The notes under the pieces: generated by a model
The model's database searches: none
The model's input: only the letters and a program-made list of their open reading frames with translations
What the model was told of the DNA's origin: nothing
Shown: positions 22,161 through 32,949 of the stretch, piece by piece
How positions within the stretch are numbered: the stretch's first letter is position 1
Layout of the letters: each line of letters opens with the position of its first letter
Assembly (NCBI RefSeq): GCF_964275005.1
Contig: NC_092701.1
Location: 31,497,919 to 31,561,918 of the forward strand
Reading direction: 5' to 3'
DNA from: Diadema setosum
Taxonomy: Eukaryota; Echinodermata; Echinoidea; Diadematoida; Diadematidae
DNA: 64,000 nt
Made by a program: the position numbers and the translations under genes

Positions 22161-22200
22161 GGAACCCACTAAAAAGCAAAGCTTGTAGGATGTGGGTTCC
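22161..22200 (-). other. Conserved hairpin in LINE 3' UTR
   Basis: GGAACCCAC pairs perfectly with GTGGGTTCC; the inner sequence read on the plus strand is TAAAAAGCAAAGCTTGTAGG then AT. A second retroelement at 39896-39936 has the same inner sequence with a different, again perfect, stem. Likely the 3' structure bound by the element's reverse transcriptase. Confidence 0.7.
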
Positions 22201-22438
22201 AAATATTATAGGCTTTTAGTACAGTATATCAATGTCAAAAGTGACGTAACATGCAAAAATACAAGATATCGAGAAAATTATAAAGTTTAAGGAATGTACA
22301 AAGTATTGTATGATGTTTTTGATTAAACTTATGGTATCAATGCTTAGAAAAGTAGCAAGTTGATCAACCTAATGAAGTCACCCGAGCGAGGCATCATTTG
22401 AGTATGCAGAAATTTTTCAAATGATTACGGCAAAATAA

Positions 22439-22925
22439 TTAAATGTAGGATTTTAGTAAATTGGCTTTGAGATTTTGCTTAAAGGAACTTACAGAACTTG
22501 ATTGCAATCGAACCGAATCTAACTCATTCCAGAAAGAAGGGCCGGTCGATGTAATTGTCTTAAGGGCTAAAACTGTACGAACAGGGGAAAAATGATAGGA
22601 TTCACTGTGTCTTGTAGGGTAAGTATGGATATCACTGTTTTTAACAAACATTGAGGAAAATATACTAGGAAGATCACCAGTATTCAACTTATACATAAAA
22701 ATTCCAACATGATACAAATACAAATCAGAAATTTTTAACAATTTACTTGAAACAAACAATTCATTAGTGTGATAAAAAAAGTGTGCACGATTTATAGTCC
22801 GCAAGGCCTTTTTCTGAATCAAAAATAACGAATCGATTTTAGTCTTTGAGCAATTCCCCCAGGCTAATATTCCGTAATTCAAGTAAGGTAATAATAGAGT
22901 TGTATAAAGAGAATGCAATATTGGC
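22439..22925 (-). CDS. LINE ORF2 C-terminal part, CR1/Jockey type
   Basis: Encodes the post-RT region with LPYLNYGILAWG, IQKKALRTINRA and GPSFWNELDSVRL, typical of Jockey/CR1-group elements. The open frame continues to a Met at 22987, but those first residues come from antisense 5' sequence of the inserted Tx1-like LINE and are not native. Confidence 0.85.
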
Positions 22926-23094
22926 GGAGGGCGCTCTTCACGGACCATGCCGAAGACGTAGATTTTGTTCGATCTCAATTTAGCCAAAATTCACATGTAT
23001 TAACAAAGGGATAAAACCTGGACTTATCATATACTGGATTGTGATATTTCATAGACAGTTTTGAGCAAGGACGGATCAACCACAGAAGTCTAGC

Positions 23095-24030
23095 ATGTCA
23101 GTAAGTACTCCAACAAAGTCGACTAGTTCGCCCGTTCCTAAAAGACATAAGCTGAGTGACACTCCCCGGGCTGGACCCGGCCGAGAATTTCGTAGCCACT
23201 CGATGGACCGCTCACGTGGTCGCAGTAGCTCACTGGATCGTGTGCGCGTGTTGTGTGATACTGAAAATCGTGACAGTGTTAATGTTGACACTAACGTGAA
23301 GATGAGTGGCAGTGCAAGAAAGGAGTTGTCATATTCAGAAGCTCCACCTCAGTGGTTCCAAAAGTTCTTCTCAGAATTTGAAGCCCGTATCGAAGCCCGT
23401 TTTGAAAGGGTCATTACCAAGCAGCTAGGTGACCTTTCCTTGAAAGTTGATGATCATGAAGAAAGGATCAAGAGCATGGATTTTGATGTTCGTAATGTTC
23501 AAGATGAGGTGAAACTTTTGAGAGAAGAAAATGAGCTGCTGGTCAAGAAAGTAGATGATCTTGAAAATCGAAGCCGGAGAAGCAACCTGGTAATCTTCGG
23601 ATTACCTGAAGCTCCAGTACCAGAGAAGGAGGACTGTCGTAAGACAGTTGCTGAGTTTTTACAGTTTGTCGGTGTTGAAGAGGGTGACACAGCACAAATA
23701 GAAAGATGTCACAGAACCCCTTCCCGCCTTTCGACCAGCACAGGACCATCTGGACCCAGAAGATTTCATATCGCTTTCGCCACTTTTGCTGCAAAGGAGA
23801 GAGTGCGTAGGAAGTGCATCGAGAAGTTGAGGATCACCAAATATCAAGTAAAAAATCAAGAGGCCAGAGTCTTTGTAGCGGAAGATCTATCGAGGCGAGT
23901 GCTCCAACTCCGAAAAAAGAAGCAAACAAAGTTTCAACAGCTGAAAGAGGAGGGCAAGAAGCCCTTCTTTACATACCCTGACAATTTGTGCTTCAGAAGT
24001 CCTGCTGGCAAACTCATTCAAGTAAAGTAA
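23095..24030 (+). CDS. LINE ORF1 protein, coiled coil plus RRM-like, 311 aa
   Basis: Basic Ser/Arg-rich N-terminus, coiled coil at about residues 85-165 (heptad-like LLREENELLVKKVDDLENRS), then an L1 ORF1-type RRM (NLVIFGLPEAP, about 165-250) and a basic C-terminal domain. This is the L1/Tx1 ORF1 architecture, an RNA-binding chaperone of the retrotransposon particle. Intact frame. Confidence 0.88.
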   Translation: MSVSTPTKSTSSPVPKRHKLSDTPRAGPGREFRSHSMDRSRGRSSSLDRVRVLCDTENRDSVNVDTNVKMSGSARKELSYSEAPPQWFQKFFSEFEARIEARFERVITKQLGDLSLKVDDHEERIKSMDFDVRNVQDEVKLLREENELLVKKVDDLENRSRRSNLVIFGLPEAPVPEKEDCRKTVAEFLQFVGVEEGDTAQIERCHRTPSRLSTSTGPSGPRRFHIAFATFAAKERVRRKCIEKLRITKYQVKNQEARVFVAEDLSRRVLQLRKKKQTKFQQLKEEGKKPFFTYPDNLCFRSPAGKLIQVK

Positions 24031-24301
24031 AACTCTGAAAAAGGAAAAGGATTGAGTCGTGGATACAAGAGCTCAGATATCACAAGAGCATAAAAGACGC
24101 TACAGTGAATAAAACAGAGAGCTACTTTTGTATGAAGTAATATGTTTTTGTTTTTGTTTTCTTTTTCTTTTTTTTTCTTATATCAGTTTAGTTTATACAA
24201 GAAATGATGTAGTTATGCAGATATATTATTGATGTAGATGATTAGAGAACATGAAAACTTCTTTTTTTTTTTAGTAGTTAAAGTACAAATTTAGGAGTAA
24301 G

Positions 24302-26101
24302 TTGAGAAACTCGAATGAAAATCCTGAACTACAGTCCCTACTAAGTTTGTTAGTTATTGAATCTATGGCTCTTGCTATTCGACAGAACCCCAATATCAAA
24401 GGTATCCTAGTTTTAGAAAACGAACTGAAAATATCTTTGTTAGCAGATGACTCTACTTGTTTTATTGATGGCTCAGATAACTCCTTTAGAGCATTATTTG
24501 ACACTATTGCTTCATTTTCTGAGTGCTCTGGCTGTAAACTTAATATTTCTAAATCCGAAGCAATATGGATTGGCTCTATGAAAGGTTCTCAAAGATTTCC
24601 ATTTTCCGAGAAAGGACTTAAGTGGAATAAGTCTACTTTTAAAACTTTAGGCATTCACTTTTCTTTAAATCTAGACCAGTTATATGAACTTAACCATAAG
24701 ATAAAACTTAAATCTATTGAAAATACCTTAAATTGTTGGCGCGCAAGAAATTTATCTCTGGTTGGGAAGATCTGTGTCATAAAGACCCTATTGCTGCCAC
24801 AAATTCTTTATTTTTTTTCAGTGCTGTGTATTAGAATTCCTAAGAAATTTTTTAAACAGCTGAATACAACACTGTACAAATTTGTGTGGAATGGTGGCAG
24901 TGATAGGGTCAAAAGACAACTGGTGTGTAATGACTATTCTTTAGCAGGTTTGAAAATGATTGATCCGTACACATACTCAGTTGCTCAAAAAATGTCATGG
25001 GTCAAAATGCTTCTTGATGACAACTTTCAAAGCATGTGGAAGTCAATTGAATTGTCAAGTTTAAATAATTTTTCTACTATAAAAGATATATTATGGAAAT
25101 CGCATGCTCCGACAAGTGTCTTAAATAAATTGAGATCAACTCAATTAGCTGAATCTCTTCAAACATGGTACATATTTAGAGAAAATTTTGTTAAAAACGA
25201 GTTTAATACAATTTACTCTGCACTTGGTTCTTGTCAGTGCATATGGTTTAATAAACAGATCTCCTCTAAGTCTAAGCAGTATTTTTTGTATGAAGAGTGG
25301 TTAGACAAAGGAATTGTATATATTAGTGATTTACTTAATCCTCCCCACCCCGGTTACAAATTATTTGAAGAACTTATTCTTGATTATGATATTAGTAAAA
25401 AAGACAGGCGTAAATACAATTTCCTATTGAGAAATATACCAGATGATTGGCTAGTCACTTCCGACTTAACCCCTGACAATGTATTTGACGACGCTAAAAG
25501 CAAGCTCTTGAAAACTTCCAAAATTCCGAAATATGCATATAATATTATGTTAGAATCATGTACTCCAGAACGACAAATTTCATTTTGGAATGCCCTCCAT
25601 GAACATGATGGAGTTGATTGGAAAAAGACTCATATGAATAACTTTAAATGCACAATAAGTACTCGAATGCGTTCTTTTTATTTTAAGTTATTTCATAGAG
25701 CCATTGCCTTGAATGATTTTCTGTATAAAATTAAAAGAAAGGACTCCCCAAACTGTTCATTTTGTAACACTGACCCTGAAACCTATGTACATCTTTTTGT
25801 TGAATGTCCTCTTGTTAAACCCATCTGGAATGAAACTATAAACATCATTATTCAGAAAACTCATAAACCGCTAAATGTTTCAACTTTTGAAAAAATGTTT
25901 GGTTTTGAACATGATAAATTTATTACGTATTTGTTTCTTTTACTTAAATACTATATTTATGTATGTAAATTTCAAAATAAACCACTAAGCTTCGAAGGAT
26001 ATAAATGCCTTATTATGACCAATAAAGAACTTGAATATTGTATCGCAAAGAAAAATAATAAGCTCCCTATACATTTCCAGAAATGGAGATTTGTTTTTTG
26101 A
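24302..26101 (+). CDS. Tx1/L1-like ORF2, C-terminal 599 aa
   Basis: Begins within the RT domain; LLADDSTCF is the catalytic (F/L)ADD box, followed by GCKLNISKSEAIWIGS, the TLGIHF motif, and the long C-terminal region with a Cys motif (CSFCN, HLFVECPL). Endonuclease and RT motifs before the ADD box are absent because of the internal deletion. The remaining frame is open to its stop. Confidence 0.85.
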   Translation: MRNSNENPELQSLLSLLVIESMALAIRQNPNIKGILVLENELKISLLADDSTCFIDGSDNSFRALFDTIASFSECSGCKLNISKSEAIWIGSMKGSQRFPFSEKGLKWNKSTFKTLGIHFSLNLDQLYELNHKIKLKSIENTLNCWRARNLSLVGKICVIKTLLLPQILYFFSVLCIRIPKKFFKQLNTTLYKFVWNGGSDRVKRQLVCNDYSLAGLKMIDPYTYSVAQKMSWVKMLLDDNFQSMWKSIELSSLNNFSTIKDILWKSHAPTSVLNKLRSTQLAESLQTWYIFRENFVKNEFNTIYSALGSCQCIWFNKQISSKSKQYFLYEEWLDKGIVYISDLLNPPHPGYKLFEELILDYDISKKDRRKYNFLLRNIPDDWLVTSDLTPDNVFDDAKSKLLKTSKIPKYAYNIMLESCTPERQISFWNALHEHDGVDWKKTHMNNFKCTISTRMRSFYFKLFHRAIALNDFLYKIKRKDSPNCSFCNTDPETYVHLFVECPLVKPIWNETINIIIQKTHKPLNVSTFEKMFGFEHDKFITYLFLLLKYYIYVCKFQNKPLSFEGYKCLIMTNKELEYCIAKKNNKLPIHFQKWRFVF

Positions 26102-26672
26102 ATACATGTATAATGATAATCGTTACGTTGTTCAATTTGTTATTTGTTTGAATTGATGTACCAAGGGACACCACGCGTGGGGGTATATGGGCCGAGATTC
26201 CTTTCAAGTGATATGGGTTTTTTTTTTTTTCAGTTATATCCAAATGTACTAGAATTAATTATGTCTTGAATATAATTGTTCAGTTCTGTGATAAAATGCA
26301 TAGAAATCAGTCCCGTGCCCTCCTGTGGGTGTTGATTAACGGTTCTTTTGGCATTTTATTATTTCCTCGTATCAATGGTACGTAACACAAATTTATAATC
26401 TATGTTATTTTTGTGTTATCTACTTCCAATTTTCTTTAAGAATATATATCGTATCATATTTGTTATACATAGATAATATCTTGTATGAGACAAAGTGACT
26501 GCTTTTAAAGCACATCTAGAACTATTTGCTATTACATGGGTAGTGCTGCCTCTTTTTTTCCTTTTTTCCCCTTTTTTATTGTATTTCTCTTTTTCCCGAT
26601 GATTGTTCTTATATACATGTTCATGTATGTATTGATTTGTTTTTTACTCCAATAAAACACATAAAAAAAAAA

Positions 26673-27451
26673 GAATGCAATATTGGCTTTGGGAAGAGAT
26701 CTTTCAGTTTGTGAATAACTCCAACATTCTTGCACAACAATTTGCATAAATAATCAACATGTACCTTCCATGAAAGGTTACTGTCAATATAAATACCTAA
26801 AAATTTTATTGAATCTATTTGGTTTAACTGTAAACCGTTCACTAAAACTAAACCTGGAAGAGATTTCATTGTGTTACTGAAAACCATATAATTAGTCTTA
26901 TTTATGTTAAGCGACAATTTATTTGCCTGAATCCACTCGAATACCAGCTTAAGTTCATTATTCAAAGAGTCGAGCAAAACATAAGGATCTGAGTGAGAAT
27001 AAAAGAGACTTGTATCATCTGCGAACAGAAGGAAAGACAGCAGAGAGGATGAGTTCCGGAAGTCATTAATATATAAAATGAATAAAAGAGGACCTAAGAG
27101 GGAGCCCTGTGGAACACCACAACAAATCGAGTTTATTTCAGAGTCATGATTATTTACTGAAACAAATTGAGTTCGACCGGTAAGATAACTTCTGAACCAC
27201 TCCAAGGCCTTTCCACGAATACCGTAATGATTTAGTTTATACAAAAGAATTTCGTGATCTATTGTGTCAAAGGCCTTGGAGTAGTTCAGAAACAGACCGA
27301 CTGTATGCGACTTTGTGTCTATAGCTCTTACAACTTCCTCGACCAGTAATAATATAACATGGGTGGTTGCATGTTTTTTCCGGAACCCGAATTGATTATC
27401 AGCTAAAATATCACATTCGTTTACAAATTTGATTAAACGATTATAAACCAT
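26673..27451 (-). CDS. LINE reverse transcriptase part, CR1/Jockey type
   Basis: RT motifs QFGFRKKHATTH, LNYSKAFDTIDH, GVPQGSLLGPLLF and LLFADDTSLF are present, followed by the KFLGIYID motif. The first Asp of motif A (normally LDxSKAFD) is Asn here, so catalysis should be lost. The native frame runs into the Tx1-like insertion at the duplicated target (ILHS at the junction). Residues beyond 26672 come from the insert. Confidence 0.85.
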
Positions 27452-27630
27452 CTTCTCAAGTAATTTAGAAAAGGAGGACGAAGCGATATTGGTCGATAAT
27501 TTCCTAACTCATCCTCTCTGCCTTTCTTATAAATTGGGATAACTTTAGCAATTTTCATTTTAGTGGGCACAATACCTGTTAATAAAGATAAATTCAAAAT
27601 GTGAACTAATGGTGATAGTATTTCATTCAC
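27433..27630 (-). pseudogene. LINE RT N-terminal fragment
   Basis: Encodes PTKMKIAKVIPIYKKG and NYRPISL, RT motifs 0-1 of the same CR1/Jockey LINE, separated from the adjacent frames by frame breaks. Confidence 0.8.
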
Positions 27631-27708
27631 AATACATTAGAGGTGATTAGAAATCCCATCATTACCTGTACTCTTCTTGGGACTAAAATAATTGACAATA
27701 TCTAAGAC

Positions 27709-29322
27709 CTATATTTCAAGTACTGGGAGAAAAAATAAAGACTGTGGATTGGAATTGAGTAGATAAGAATGAAAGGGTCTGTGTGCAGGAGAAATATTGC
27801 GGGCCAGATTCGGACCAATATTAACAAAAAAAGAGTTGAATGCTTCCGCAATTTCCACATCATCTGTTAAATTCTTCCCTTCACAAAGGATATTATCAAT
27901 AATACCCTTATTTACACGTTTATGAATAACACTACTTATTACATGCCAAGTAGATTTTGAGTCTGACTTGTGCTGTTCAAACAAAGAACAAAAATAATCT
28001 GTTTTTGCTTTACGCAACAGGGAGGTAAGAGTATTCCGATATCTAATGTACTTTGATTTATTCAAAGCTGTATTACGTGATTTATATCTGTAAAACAAAG
28101 TATTTTTCCTGTTTATGGATCTAAGTAAAGCTTTTGTTATCCAAGGTGAGCGCGGAACTGTTTTGTAGTTTCCTCTTTGATTTCTCATAGGGAAATGCAA
28201 GTGATATAAAGGTACCAAGATATTCATAAATCTGTCATACGCATCATTCGGATCAGTAGAGTCAAAAACGTCATTCCAATCAATTTCGGATAAACTTTGT
28301 TTGAACAGCTGGATATTATGATCGGAGAACACTCGTGATTGCGATAAATTTTTACACACCTTTTGTTTATGCGATTCAGGTATAGTAGAAATGGAAGAAA
28401 CTATAACGGGAAAATGATCTGATATGTCCGTAGCAACGATACATTGATCAACATAATCATGGCTGTTTAAAAATATGTTATCGATCAGTGTTGCGGAGGC
28501 TCCAAATAATCTTGTAGGTTTGGTAATACAAGGAGTGAAAGAGGGTGATACCATAGTATCAAAAAAATCACGTGTTTGTGGCTTACCATAATCAAGTAAG
28601 TCTAAATTAAAATCTCCCATTATATACACGTGTTTATTGCGGAAATAGGGCGAATCTAAAATAATTTCTAAAGTTGAGATGAAGTCAGAATGATTACAGT
28701 TTGGGGGCTTGTAAATTTCTCCTATTAATACATTTTTACCACTTGGCATACTTATATCAATAAAAATACTTTCAATTGTATCAGACATATAATTCAGCTG
28801 GGTTATCATTTCAAATTTCAAATTATTCTTCACATAAAATGCCACACCTCCACCTCGTTTACAAACTCTGTTATTTGTTACCAGTGTGTAACCATCTAAT
28901 TGTACAAGAGAAGTGAAATTTTCAGCCATCCAACTTTCACATAATCCCAAAACTGAAAGTTTTACATTCAAAGTGTCAAGAAATAATTGTAATTGATCAA
29001 AATTTTTAATCAAACTCCTTATATTATAATGCAAAACTGAGAAAGTATACTCCGCTCTGAAAGACTTAAGGTGTGCTACGTGTTGCGGTAAAATATAACT
29101 AGATGTTGTTGGTTTCGGATCGAATGAAGCGTCATGGCCATCATGAATGAGGTCAAGATAAGGCATATCATCATTAAGAGTATTGATATCATCAATACCA
29201 CTGGATACATTACCTAACATTTTTAACAGACATACATGGGTAAGATAATAAGATGGTGCAACATTGGTTGGAATCATCTTCAGAAGAGAATACAATAACA
29301 TCAGAAATCTCGGTTTGGTCAA
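27709..29322 (-). CDS. LINE endonuclease region, CR1/Jockey type, 537 aa
   Basis: AP-endonuclease motifs in order: VLHYNIRSL, LCESWM, RGGGVAFYVK, YKPPN, IMGDFNLDLL, and SDHFPVI at the end of the domain (about residues 90-315), then the linker with SRSPW-like KTVPRSPWITKALL. The frame ends before the RT domain. Confidence 0.87.
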   Translation of the reverse strand: MTKPRFLMLLYSLLKMIPTNVAPSYYLTHVCLLKMLGNVSSGIDDINTLNDDMPYLDLIHDGHDASFDPKPTTSSYILPQHVAHLKSFRAEYTFSVLHYNIRSLIKNFDQLQLFLDTLNVKLSVLGLCESWMAENFTSLVQLDGYTLVTNNRVCKRGGGVAFYVKNNLKFEMITQLNYMSDTIESIFIDISMPSGKNVLIGEIYKPPNCNHSDFISTLEIILDSPYFRNKHVYIMGDFNLDLLDYGKPQTRDFFDTMVSPSFTPCITKPTRLFGASATLIDNIFLNSHDYVDQCIVATDISDHFPVIVSSISTIPESHKQKVCKNLSQSRVFSDHNIQLFKQSLSEIDWNDVFDSTDPNDAYDRFMNILVPLYHLHFPMRNQRGNYKTVPRSPWITKALLRSINRKNTLFYRYKSRNTALNKSKYIRYRNTLTSLLRKAKTDYFCSLFEQHKSDSKSTWHVISSVIHKRVNKGIIDNILCEGKNLTDDVEIAEAFNSFFVNIGPNLARNISPAHRPFHSYLLNSNPQSLFFLPVLEI

Positions 29323-29329
29323 CCAATTT

Positions 29330-30180
29330 GTTGCAATGTAAAATACATATGAAGACGCACACTGTACGAGTATCGCATGGATGACTTTGCAACATCAGAG
29401 CCGTAGTGCAATGCACTCGACGGTATGCACAAGTTCCAAAAGAGAAAGCATGAGAAAGATGCAACTTTGAACTATCAATGAACTGACTACTAGTATTCGA
29501 TTTCCACAAAAATATACTCAGTATTAAGAATACAGTAGCTGTGAATACATATGACTTTTTAAAGAAGCCGAGGGCGAGAAGATTAAGGAATAGTAACTAT
29601 TTGTTTGGTGTGACCGATGAAAAGCTACAAAATTGGACTCGGGGGTAAATGGAACGGAACCCCACCACCATCCAGTTCCTTAACAAGACAACAATCACTA
29701 TGTGAGGGAAAAAGACTGGATATGGTTTGAGCTGAGGAGACGTGGCATACAATTCAATGCTTAGTACATGATAAGTCGCATGATGCGTCGCACGGGTGAC
29801 TTGGGAATACCAAAGCTCAAGTACAATTATCTCGACAAGACGTGATACAAAAAGGGAGGCATGAGAAAAATGTGGCGTACAACTTTCAATGTAGTGAATT
29901 CTCTGTTTACACAGAAACAGACTCGGTGTTGTGTATACACTGGCTAACGCTATAAATAAATGGAACAATAGGATGAAGGCAAAAGCTACGGAATTATGGA
30001 ACGGTGAACGCACATCTGTTGTGACTGATATAATGACGTAAACAGAACTACAGGACTAGAGTTGGGCTGGAATGAAATCCCACCACCACCAAGTTCATTA
30101 ACATCGCACCAAACCACATATCAGAGAAATGCAGTTATTTACATTCACTTTCCGCTTGTTCTATACACACGTGTGAAGCA
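29330..30180 (-). repeat. Diverged tandem monomers upstream of the LINE endonuclease
   Basis: Two units of about 400 bases share ordered words: GCATGAGAAAGATG and GCATGAGAAAAATG; ATCGCATGGATGACTT and CGCACGGGTGACTT; a third partial unit repeats CCCACCACCACCAAGTTC (compare CCCCACCACCATCCAGTTCC). Their place upstream of the coding region suggests 5' UTR promoter monomers. Confidence 0.5.
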
Positions 30181-30597
30181 TGTTCTGACATGAAGAAAAG
30201 AGAAAAGTCGGCAATGATATTCAGACGACAAATTCGGAGCAGGATTTATCCGAATATACAAACGCATGATTTTAATCACAAAATTTCTCTCGTAAAGGTG
30301 CCTGTTAAATGCCAGCAAGAAAAAACTAATAATAAAAAGGATGATACTGAACCTGGACTTAGGTTATCATGATGAGTTTACAACCAAATGAAGAAACAGA
30401 TTTGTATTATTTACTACCATACACATTAGACAAGTTTAAGAGGACTAATCTCTGTATGTTTCCCATTTCCTCGTACCTTTCTCCTTGCAAAACAAGACCA
30501 CATCGGTGCCGACGACGGCTATCTTCGTTGACAGGTTTTTTTCCTTGCGAAGTATGAACGCAGTGTTGACGAGCTTGCTCCGCTTGGCTTTTAGGGC

Positions 30598-31280
30598 TGG
30601 TAGTCCATGGGCCAGGCCAGATATTGGTACCATCTGAGGTGGCAAAACCTTTTTGGTGTCATTTTGTTTGTCGGGCATAGATATGCTTATCAAGCTATGA
30701 TAGCATTTCCAAATGAGTAGCTTAGTCCTAATAAATGAATTTTTAACCCGTTTGGTTTCGCTGTTATATCCCTTTACTTCTGAATCGAAACTAACCGCTA
30801 TAGAAAGAAGAGCACTGTCTTCTGTATGTCCACAGGTGTTCTGTTGTAAACGCGGTGCGCTTAGTCTTTATTCAAGGCAGCGAAGGGAATAGCCAAGGGT
30901 TATGATGTCCACAGCGCTTAGTCTTTATTCAAGACGGCGAAGGGAATATCCAAAGCTAATGATACAGTGTATATCCCTTTATCTAAAAAGCAAAAGAAAA
31001 AAAAAAAAAACAATTCCTAGTGGAAATTTTCAAAGGTCACACTCTGCCTGTCTTTGGTCAAAGAGCGTCAAAAATATTTGGCATTGGTCGGGTTGATGGC
31101 TGAAATCTATGACTAAGCTACTACTTTGGAAATGCTATTATACTTTTATAGCAAAATAATATTCCTTAGATATATGCCATTTCAAAATGCACAACTAGAA
31201 CTTGGCACCTCAGGTGGTACCAGTAACCCTTTTTTTTTTCCGGGTCTTGGCCCATGGACTAATTGTGTGACAATTGTTTC

Positions 31281-31311
<31 letters not shown>

Positions 31312-31864
31312 TTGTCTGATTAACAACAATATCACTTCTGGTAAACACTGCAAAAAAACAACAACAAAACAAAACAATGTACCGTTATCATATCTAAAGT
31401 TACTAATAAAAGGAATTATCTATACTGTTTTTATACTACCCTCTCAACAAATACATCAGTTTTAAACAAAAATCACTCTGCTCATTTACAATAGTACTTA
31501 TTATTACGTATTGTATTGTACCAGTTCATTGTTTGATGGAAATAAAGCTACATTGGCGTGGCATTAGTGTTTTCACCTCAGCGTTTTCACCGGAAAATGA
31601 TGAATAATCAAAAATACGGCAAAATCCACGAAGAATTGCTTTTTTGTTTGTTTTTTAGATAAAGTGATATACACTGTATCATAGGCTTTGGATATTCCCT
31701 TCGCCGTCTTGAATAAAGACTAAACGCACCGCGTTTAGCTTTGGACAGCATCACCCTTTGGATATTCCCTTCGCCGCCTTGAATAAATACTAAGCGCACC
31801 GCGTTTACAACAGAACACCTGTAGACATACCATGAGCTCCATGGACATACAGAAGACCGTGCTC

Positions 31865-31897
<33 letters not shown>

Positions 31898-32275
31898 TGT
31901 GTTTAGTGGCGTTTTCCATTCTCTTTAGAATATTTACGCCAAACACTTATCTATAGATTTCTTTTCCTTTTATCATTTTTTTTTTCCAAAAAAGAATATT
32001 GTAATGAGTATCCTTGGTCAGCTGTCGGTACGTCTATTTGCCTGCTTATTGTTTCTATAGCGGTTAGCCTCGATTCAGAAGTATGGGGATATAAAAACGA
32101 GACCAAATTGGTTAAAAATTCATTTATATTAGGACTAAGCTACTCATTTGGAAATGCTGTCATAGCTTGATAAGCATATCTATTCCCAACAAACAAAATG
32201 ACACCAAAAAGGTATTGCCACCTGAGATGGTACCAATAACCAATTTTTCGCCTCTTGGCCCATGGACTATGGGGG
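30598..32275. mobile_element. Composite foldback (long inverted-repeat) element
   Basis: Left arm about 30598-31035 is the inverse of right arm about 31650-32275: for example TAGTCCATGGGCCA, TTGGTACCATCTGAGGTGGC, AAATTCATTTATTAGGACTAAG-type words (complement), and the TTTATTCAAGACGGCGAAGG unit twice per arm. A degenerate extra copy of the right arm's outer part lies at 31090-31265 in direct orientation. The core has a (TG)n tract (31284-31311), and the right arm carries a (GTT)n tract (31866-31895). No long reading frame. It sits inside a LINE ORF1. Confidence 0.65.
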
Positions 32276-32949
32276 AGGTCTGATCGGACAGTGATCCTCT
32301 TTCCAGTGGAAGGCTCGTTTCCACCCGTCGTACCAGTAGATTCGAATGCCGTGAGCACGCGGTTTCGCTGAGACATGTAAACGAATTTGGCGATGATCGG
32401 TGGGGGTCTGTCGTCTCCCTCGCGCTGCGGAAGTCGATGGACGTTCACAAGGCTGATGGTATCGGCGTCATCCTTGGGAATGCCGAGGTAAGTGAACGTG
32501 TGTCGAATAACCGCGTCGACATCCTCGTTGGCCGTGGTCTTCACACCATAGAAGAGGAGATTGGCCTTCCGCTGGTAAATCTCGGCAGCCATGATCTTCT
32601 TTTCCAGGTCAGCAATTCTGGCTTGAAGCTTAACTTCTACCTCCGGTATCTTGACGTTTTCAATCTCTAAGACTCTTGCCGAGTTGTCTTGCACAGCCAC
32701 TTGTAGATCATTTACCTTCTGGTTGACCGCAGTTATGTCCGCATGCATTTGCTCGAGTTTGGCACACACTCTGGTTTCCGAGTCCTTGAGTAAGCTCATG
32801 ACATCAGCGAGTGTGAACGTGCCTTTGTCACCGGCTGCTGCAGTGGTGGCTGCGCGTTGCTGTGCAGGGCGTTGGTTGTCGTTCGGCATGGCTGTTTGGT
32901 GAGATTTGCTTCTCAAGTTTTCCAGGAGTTTTCCATCAGAAGCGAGCAA
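32275..32949 (-). CDS. LINE ORF1 N-terminal part (coiled coil plus RRM)
   Basis: About 225 native residues: Ala/Thr-rich start, coiled coil (about 50-130, with ARIADLEKKIMAAEIYQRKA), then the L1 ORF1 RRM start KANLLFYGVK and HRLPQREGDDRPPPIIAKF, ending at DLPHSPWAKRRK where the foldback element begins. Different family from the ORF1 at 23095. Confidence 0.82.

Larger units (their letters stand above)
22926..26671 (+). mobile_element. Tx1/L1-like LINE nested in the CR1/Jockey LINE, internally deleted
   Basis: Plus-strand non-LTR element with a 16-bp target duplication, an ORF1, an ORF2 C-terminal half, an AATAAA signal at about 26651 and a short poly(A) end. The endonuclease and first RT motifs are missing between 24030 and 24302, so it carries an internal deletion of most of the 5' half of ORF2. 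It is younger than its host LINE. Confidence 0.88.
22011..30360 (-). mobile_element. CR1/Jockey-group LINE, interrupted by another LINE
   Basis: Minus-strand non-LTR retrotransposon. In its own 5'-to-3' direction: repeated 5' monomers (about 30180-29330), endonuclease frame (29322-27709), reverse transcriptase pieces (27630-26673), then, after an inserted Tx1-like LINE (22926-26671), the C-terminal part (22925-22439), a 3' UTR with a hairpin (22161-22200) and a (GTT)n tail. The 16-bp target duplication AGAATGCAATATTGGC (22910-22925, 26672-26687) marks the insertion. Beyond that break the frame is interrupted near 27700 and 27450, and the motif A Asp is Asn, so it is dead. It is absent from the B-C spacer. 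The 5' border near 30360 is approximate. Confidence 0.82.

Noticed and set aside
22926-22987. N-terminal Met part of the 22439-22987 frame as native LINE protein
   Set aside because: It lies in the inserted Tx1-like element, beyond the 16-bp target duplication.
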